This document shows positions 57,856-64,000 of a stretch of DNA of 64,000 nt, piece by piece. Within the stretch, counting starts at the first letter, position 1. Each line of letters starts with the position of its first letter. The position numbers and the translations under genes were made by a program. Source of the stretch: Mycoemilia scoparia (lineage: Eukaryota; Kickxellomycota; Kickxellomycetes; Kickxellales; Kickxellaceae); NCBI GenBank assembly GCA_027575805.1, contig JANBPU010000010.1, forward strand, positions 62,001-126,000, written 5' to 3'. A model generated the notes under the pieces. That model did no database searches and was not told the origin of the DNA. It saw only the letters and a list, made by a program, of their open reading frames with translations.

Positions 57856-59475
57856 ATGCTTCGTGTACCAAGGAAAGCTTTGTTGCCCCTCATAAATAAG
57901 CAGTGCCGCAATGCACAAATTTCCCCCACATTGCCACGCATTGGGGCCTCTATATATGCTGGTTTCCATTCATCCGCAGCCATCCGTAATGGAGGCCATG
58001 TCAGTCCAATTAAGGCATTCGCCGATTCTATCAAAAGACAAGTCCAAGAAAACAAGGAGTTCAAGGATAATATGAAACTGCTTGAAGATAAAGGCTCAAA
58101 AATATCCGACTCTGAAGCCATGAAGCGGGCAAAGCAGGCCACATCGGCTAGTGCTGATGTAGTGAAAAAAGCCGCATCAGCGGTTGGATCGTCTGTCGGA
58201 GAAGGCATTTCTAAGGTCGCAGACACAGCAGCAGTCAAGGCCACTGGAAGAGCGGTGAGTGATTTTGCCAACACCTTTCCAGTGAAGGATGTTTTACCAT
58301 GATCTACCTATACTTTATCGCTAAATTTGTAAACTAATGTTTGATCAATACAGGTTAAAACAACAGCCAAGTTGGTTGGGACGGCAGCTTCTACTGCAAC
58401 AGCCCCGATCCGTAACACTGAGGCCTATAAGCACCTCGAAAAGAACGTCAAGGACTATGTTGACGACGCCAGCAGTGTATACGGTGGATATCGCACTAAG
58501 GAGGATCGGAGAAAATCACGAATCCTCAGTCAACAAAAGCGCGCAAGATCGTTTGCTGAATACAAAAATTTGAAAGCATCTCAGGAAAACGAAGAGTAAG
58601 ACAATTTACAACCACGACCAAGTGCTGATCAGAATGTATAGCTATTTAGTGGATTATAACTAACTGAATGTTTGCCAAAATGATTATAGAGCTGGTTCTA
58701 ACATAGTGCTGCATAAAGACTCCAAATGGAAAGAGAGCTGGGCTAAGTTCAAGGAGACCAGCCCCATGATGCAGGGAATCTTCAGGGCACAGAAATCATA
58801 TGAGGAGAGTGAAAACCCTGTGATCGAGGCAACACGCGCCGTCACCACCAAGGTTCGCAATATTTTCGGATTTTTCTTTGACGAGACAGAGTCCGCCCAG
58901 GCATTGCGCCAGATCAGAGACACAATCGATCCTTCCTTCAAGCTTGACAAGTTTTTGCACGAATGCCGTGAGTTCATCATCCCAGAAATCATGGATGCTT
59001 ATCTATCAGGTGATGCCGAGACACTCAAACATTGGTGCTCCGAGGCATCTTACAACGTTCTCAGCGCTGTCATTAAAGCCCAAGCTAAACAGGGAATTGT
59101 GAGCGATTGCAATATTCTTGATCTCAGACATGTAGATGTAAGTGCTGTGCTAAAAATATATATGATATATGTACAAACTCTATGGTCTCCATATGGTACT
59201 ATACTGAAAATTAATTCGGCTTGCCAATTTAGTTCCATTCGGCCAGAGTTCTTGATAATGAAGTTCCTGTCATCGTAATTGTCTTCCAAACCCAGGAAAA
59301 CAATGTGTTCCGTGACAAGGTAACAAAAAAGATAGTCCAGGGCGATGAAAATGTGATCGAGTCATGCCACTATGTTTCGATCTTCACCAAGGTACCCGAA
59401 AACGCCGACGACCCAATCACCGGCGGATGGAAGATGATTGATCTGGCCAAGCAGTTCTCTAGACCTACCTGGTAG
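57856..59475 (+). CDS. TIM44: TIM44, mitochondrial import motor scaffold
   Basis: Recruits mtHsp70 to the TIM23 channel on the matrix side of the inner membrane. The N-terminus MLRVPRKALLPLINKQCRNA is a basic presequence. A helical Lys/Glu-rich region follows (KAFADSIKRQVQENKEFKDN, EDKGSKISDSEAMKRA). Then comes the membrane-binding and core domain: KWKESWAKFKETSPMMQGIF, ETESAQALRQIRDTIDPSFK, LHECREFIIPEIMDAYLSGD, and a C-terminal VIVIVFQTQENNVFRDK … ITGGWKMIDLAKQFSRPTW. Four exons: about 57856-58254, 58354-58595, 58690-59134 and 59231-59475. Full-length for the family. Confidence 0.96.
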
Positions 59476-59670
59476 TTCACCCATTCTCTTCAACTCCCAC
59501 TTTCTAGAGCTGGATACACACATGCCATTCATATAACCTGCACATGTTTTTAAATACAAAAGCCATCCTTTTTGGACTCCCTAAAAACTGTTGATACTCT
59601 TTATCTCTCTTAAAATATATAATTGTATTTACGATTCGATAAATATAAATTGCAAATGAAATAGTAAACC

Positions 59671-59774
59671 ATATGGACCATAACTTTTGATGGGTACCTT
59701 TTGGTGGCCAACGATTATAGGGGCAATCACAGTTGATTATCAAATAGTCGCCCTTTGAAGATAGCTATCCATAT
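59671..59774 (+). mobile_element. MITE-like element, copy D
   Basis: The left end reads ATATGGACCATAACTTTTGA. The right end, on the other strand, reads ATATGGATAGCTATCTTCAA, so both ends open with ATATGGA. The middle GGTGGCCAACGATTATAGGG matches copies A and B. It lies between the TIM44 stop and the convergent uS14m stop. Confidence 0.8.
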
Positions 59775-59851
59775 GTAAATATCCAAATGTATAATTTGGC
59801 AGTTTTCTATGGTACAGGATGTCATACCAAGGTTTTGTTGAGTCGCTATTT

Positions 59852-60151
59852 TTACCAAGAGGCCTTTTGGACTCCAGGTAGTTGGCCATTAAGTGCCTTC
59901 ATTCTGAATTGGAATCGACAGAGTTTCCAATCGGAAAATATACCACGACCACGACCAGACTCTACGCAGCGGTTCTTGATAGCAGAAGGGGCTGCTTCGC
60001 GTGGTGTTCTTGAAAGTGCCAATTGCGCCTGCATGCGGGTTCTTGGCGGCAATGTGGTGTTTCTTGAAATGTATCTCCAAATCGTGCGTTCTAGCTCGCG
60101 CGAATATACAGCTTTGCGTGCCTTTATATCACGAAGAACCCTTGAATTCAT
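59852..60151 (-). CDS. MRP2: mitochondrial small-subunit ribosomal protein uS14m
   Basis: A mitoribosomal protein, yeast Mrp2 equivalent, of 99 residues from a single exon. It starts MNSRVLRDIKARKAVYSREL. Family signatures are WRYISRNTTLPPRTRMQAQL, AIKNRCVESGRGRGIFSDWK and a C-terminal LNGQLPGVQKASW. The zinc-ribbon cysteines of some bacterial S14 forms are absent, as usual in mitochondrial members. It is divergent from SEC1, 424 bp apart. No obvious cleavable presequence, which is common for this subunit. Confidence 0.96.
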   Translation of the reverse strand: MNSRVLRDIKARKAVYSRELERTIWRYISRNTTLPPRTRMQAQLALSRTPREAAPSAIKNRCVESGRGRGIFSDWKLCRFQFRMKALNGQLPGVQKASW

Positions 60152-60575
60152 TTTTAGTATTTGTAAAAAGTATGTGTATTAATTTGAGAGTACAAATGTG
60201 CTGTGTGAGCAAAATAGAGTGCTTGATCCATCCTTATCCTGGTACTTATGGCAAAATCCATATTTGAATTGGTGCTGAACAAAACTAAATTTGAGCAAGA
60301 AGATCTAGGCGGATAATTAATCAGGATTTCAGGTGGACGTGGCAGCTTCAATAGCTTGAGCACACCTTATCTTTAATTGGGCTTAGGCAATCATACACCA
60401 AACAATCATGAACCAATATTCAAGTTTATTTATGGCCGGAGTCCAGATGCGTGAACTTCGAGTCTAGATGACAGGTTACAAAAATTCAAACCTTATTTAT
60501 GCAGCTAGCAATGGTCCTAGCCATGTCTTTTTGTTCTGTTCATACCACATTTTAAAGCAGAATATTTTTACAACT
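60152..60575. other. divergent promoter of uS14m and SEC1
   Basis: Short AT-rich interval. No recognisable element beyond AT tracts. Confidence 0.45.
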
Positions 60576-63500
60576 ATGCCCCCGGAGTCACTTATTAACA
60601 TAGTTAGGGATAGTAAGTGTGCCAGTTAGTGATATATTGAATAAAGTTGTATGTTCACATACTGGCTCTGCTTAAAAACTCCTTGTTGTATGCTTTGTCA
60701 GAGTTTTTGAATGCTATTCGAAGAGTGCGTCCGAGGGACAGGTGGAAGGTCGTCATTGTTGACCAGTTTTCCCTCCGATTGCTTTCATCGGTTCTGAGGT
60801 TATATGATGTGTTGAACGAAGATGTAATCTGTAAGCCCATCATTATACAACTATTGATATTCAAAAGGCTAGCCATCCTGCGCTTAATGATTTTCCTCAG
60901 CAAACAATTAATATCTTTTTGTAGTGGTTGAAAGCATAAAGAAGAATCGCCAGGCCTATGTTGACAAGGAAGCCATATACTTCTTGGTTCCTACCAAGGA
61001 GTCGGTATCTCGGTTTATTTCTGATTTTACAAAGAAAGGCCCTGCCTCTAACAACGGCGCAATGTACTCAGCAGGGCATATATACTTTACTGGTGGTAGG
61101 TATACTCTAGTGTAGATGATTGGAGTTTCTTTTGTCACTTTCAGGTTGATCTGGTCATATTCTTTGTGTGCCTAACATGAATGTTGTGTGACTATAGCAT
61201 TGGAGGACTGGCTATTGAGAAGACTGTCTGTATCAAAGGCCTCGATATATATAAAAACTCTTCGCGAAATGTTTGTCGAATTCAATGGCAAGTATACAAT
61301 GTTACTGATGTATATCTGTCGGAATAAGCCCTGTTATAACGTATTGTATATAATACAACAACTTAGCCATTGAGGACCAAGTGTTCATTACCAAGCCATC
61401 ACTCCTGCCTTTCTATAACCTTTATTCCCCACACTCCGGTGAACACAGGTACCTAGATTTGGCAACCATCTCTGATCGCCTGGTTAGTGTCTGTGCCTCT
61501 CTCGCTATCGTTCCGTACATTCGCTATTATCGGCCCATAGGGTCTATGCGGCAGCGCGTGCTCTCAAGTATAAACCCAATATCTAGGAATTTCATGCCTG
61601 GTGCTGTCCCAAAACGCACTATTGGATTTGGTGAGGCTGGGATGCTAGAGCCCACCATACCATCAGTGGCTGCCGACCTGGCCTGGACATTTAAAAAGAA
61701 GCTGGATGAGTACTTCCAAGCAGGTGGTATTCCCGAGGTAGGTATTATACAGATAGTATTTGATGCAAATACATTTTCCAATAGGCAATTATATATAAAC
61801 CAAACACCAAATTTTTCTTTTAGGACGAGATGAATCAGGCCCAAATACCATCTATTGTAATAATACTGGATCGTTCTGTTGACATGATAGCACCATTGAT
61901 CCACGAGTTCACCTACCAGGCCATGGTGACAGATTTGTTAGACTTTGACAGAGAGAATAAATATATGTAAGTGCAGTTAAAGAGTTTGTTTCAGCCAGGC
62001 ACTGGTGCGATTCCTATCAGACGTATCTAACATTTGAAATATCGATAGAATCAAGCCAGATATAGAGGACAACCAGCCAGAAGAAATAGTTGTGAAATTA
62101 AACAACTATGACGATGTTCTGTGGGACGAGCTGAAGCATAAGCACATTGCTGATGCCATTGACTACTACAAAGACGTTGTGGAGTCAGCTTTGGCTGATA
62201 AACACCTCAAATGCCAAAACACAGAGGGGTAAGTTTGAAAATAGAGTAATAATAACAATAACAATAATATTAACTGACGCAGACAAAATCCCGGGTATAT
62301 TCAAATAAATATGCATTTGTCCATTTTGATACTTCACATGCAACAGACGAAGACCTTCCTTGAGACAACTAAAGGAAGCTCTGTATAATTTGCCATCATT
62401 CATAAAGCTTAATTCTGCGGCAAGTATTTATTGCGAGATATATATACACACACGATAGATACAACGGAATAAAAAACTAAGCCGTCTTTGATTGTTTAAT
62501 ATAGTACAAGACCCATGTCAACCTCACCAGGGAAAGTATGAAAGTCGTCAAAGACTGTATGCTTAGGGAAATGTCATATGTTGAACAGGTAAGAGCACGT
62601 AGGATCTGAAACTTTAAAAATTGTGTGGATGAAGTAGCTGCTAACAAAATGGTGCGCAAACAGGACATTGCCACGGGGTATACAATCGAAGGCAAAAAGA
62701 TCACGGATACCACCGAGGAGGAGCTCATTGGGTTTCTTGCCAACACACAGCTAGAGTGAGTTGAGTTTTTACTATTGTCAAAGATATGCATTGCGCCATC
62801 TGGTTCTAGGTTTTGTATAGCCTGTGTTTAACCATGGGATTCCCATTTTTCTAATATGTGAAATTGCAGAGACACGGACAGGATAAGGCTTTTGATGATG
62901 TATCTTGTTGTCAAGGATGGGATTCACCCACTTGAGCGACGCTGCCTTCAAGAAGTTCTTAGATGCATGGATGATGAGGATAAACGTGCTGTTTTGAACA
63001 TGAATCTGCTTAACGTCCGAACTGACAAGGTTAGTCGCTACAACAAACGATTATTAGATTTATAAAATACACGCCTATGCATCATAAAATCTATATTAAA
63101 CTTTCATGGCTATATAACAGAGGGAGTCTGATCCACCAAGATCAAACAAAGTCAGATTCAGATGGGAGACAAAGACAAAGGGCGAGACGAAATTTAGAAC
63201 ATCTAGATTTGTTCCTGCAGTGAAAGAAATTCCCAGAATGATGCTTGAGGGAAAGCTTCCAGAGGAGCTGTTCCCATGGGTGGACCCACCATTGCCTGAA
63301 GATGCGGAAAGATGGACATCTATGGCTACCAATTCTTCGACATCGCTTCGAAGGTAAGTGTTTTACCGCCACCTAAACAAAAATATATGGCCCGAGTAGC
63401 AGCATAAATTTTTATAAATGATTCCCACCATAATTTAGGACAAGGTCTCTAGATTCCTGTAAAAAAGAGGTAGGGTTTAAAATCGGCATCTAAAGAATAT

Positions 63501-64000
63501 CTTAACACTACAACGCAATACTTCAATATATCTAATTTTAAATCGTGAATTACATAGAATTCGGATAATGCACCACGACCAAAACTTATAATATTTATGA
63601 CTGGAGGAGCGACATACTCTGAAGTGAGGTCTATATATGAGCTTACCAAAGAGCTGCCTATAGACGTTTATCTTGGTAAGTGTTTATTTTCACTGATTAA
63701 AATTGTATTTCAGAAACTACATTTCTCTGTAATTGATGTGCTAAAACATGTATGAACATCAAGGTTTATTGCGTCTAACTATACTTGTTATTGCTGCCTC
63801 ACAGGTTCTACGCATATAACCACGCCTCGTGAGTTCCTGCAAGATCTTCGACTCCTCCGAAAAAGCATCGCACAGCCAGGAGACCCCGATCTATATGTCG
63901 CTCCATCTCCTATGGGGACGCCGCCCCCACAGCCAAAACACTATCATGGAAAGGGAACTCTTGCTAGCCGAATATTGCCTGATGCGATTAGGAGGGTCTA
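60576..64000 (+). CDS. SEC1: Sec1/Munc18-family SNARE regulator, 3' partial
   Basis: Sec1/Munc18 proteins bind syntaxin-type SNAREs at the plasma membrane and promote exocytic fusion. It starts MPPESLINIVRD|KFLNAIRRVRPRDRWKVVIV, DQFSLRLLSSVLRLYDVLNE, typical of domain 1. Then come AIYFLVPTKESVSRFISDFT, YLDLATISDRLVSVCASLAI, PSIVIILDRSVDMIAPLIHE, DVLWDELKHKHIADAIDYYK, GYTIEGKKITDTTEEELIGF and RPKLIIFMTGGATYSEVRSI, which continues as YELTKELPIDVYLGSTHIT. At least twelve short exons are inferred. The coding region continues beyond the window (…GTLASRILPDAIRR). SEC1 is preferred over SLY1, VPS33 and VPS45 from these blocks. Confidence 0.93.

Noticed and set aside
1..64000. CRISPR array, operon or bacterial mobile element
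   Set aside because: The DNA is intron-rich eukaryotic sequence, and no regularly spaced repeats were found.

Overview
The window is nuclear DNA from a fungus. The genes are eukaryotic and intron-rich, with short GT-AG introns, and most proteins match fungal families: a velvet regulator, ketopantoate hydroxymethyltransferase, an Ych1/Ibp1-type rhodanese, Atm1, Sec1 and an FSH hydrolase. Other content is unusual for Dikarya: a DIS3L1-type exosome nuclease, a protein with two copies of a domain I associate with zygomycete-grade fungi, and very many introns per gene. I infer an early-diverging (zygomycete-grade) fungus, without claiming an order. An assembly gap of ten Ns lies at 31730-31739.

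Layout. 1-4300: 3' part of HBS1 (+), a small two-exon gene (-) and SNW1/Prp45 (-). 4872-12830: a two-repeat regulator-like protein (-), an FSH-family serine hydrolase (-) and a velvet protein (-) with a 3.1 kb strand-skewed upstream region. 15922-23572: cystinosin (+), a Tim17-family protein (-), a nuclear gene for an RnpA-like (bacterial RNase P protein-like) product (+), PanB (-) and CCS1 (+). 23849-30648: a double-SH3 adaptor (+) and pyruvate kinase (-) with a possible spliced C-terminal extension. 31837-37656: DIS3L1-like nuclease (+) facing exosome cap protein CSL4 (-). 37657-42809: an AT-rich, gene-poor stretch with one intronless orphan ORF, repeats and a rhodanese gene. 42810-54788: an FHIP-like protein (-), a tandem SCP2 protein with a peroxisomal C-terminus (-), ribosomal eL34 (-) and Atm1 (-). 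56657-64000: a membrane RING-H2 protein (+), TIM44 (+), mitochondrial uS14 (-) and the 5' part of SEC1 (+).

How the genes relate. Many products act in mitochondria: the Tim17-family protein, the RnpA-like protein, PanB, Atm1, TIM44 and uS14m. They are interspersed with unrelated genes, so I see no operon-like logic. The DIS3L1/CSL4 pair shares the exosome pathway, and HBS1 works upstream of exosome-mediated mRNA decay. Four copies of a roughly 100-125 bp terminal-inverted-repeat element (MITE-like) are scattered at 505, 40058, 56000 and 59671.

The most notable observations are the RnpA-like gene, the MITE family, the pyruvate kinase stop codon embedded in a consensus 5' splice site that leads in frame to a 50-residue extension, and the fungal DIS3L1-type nuclease with an eroded PIN site. 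All functional names come from reading the translations by eye; no database search was run.
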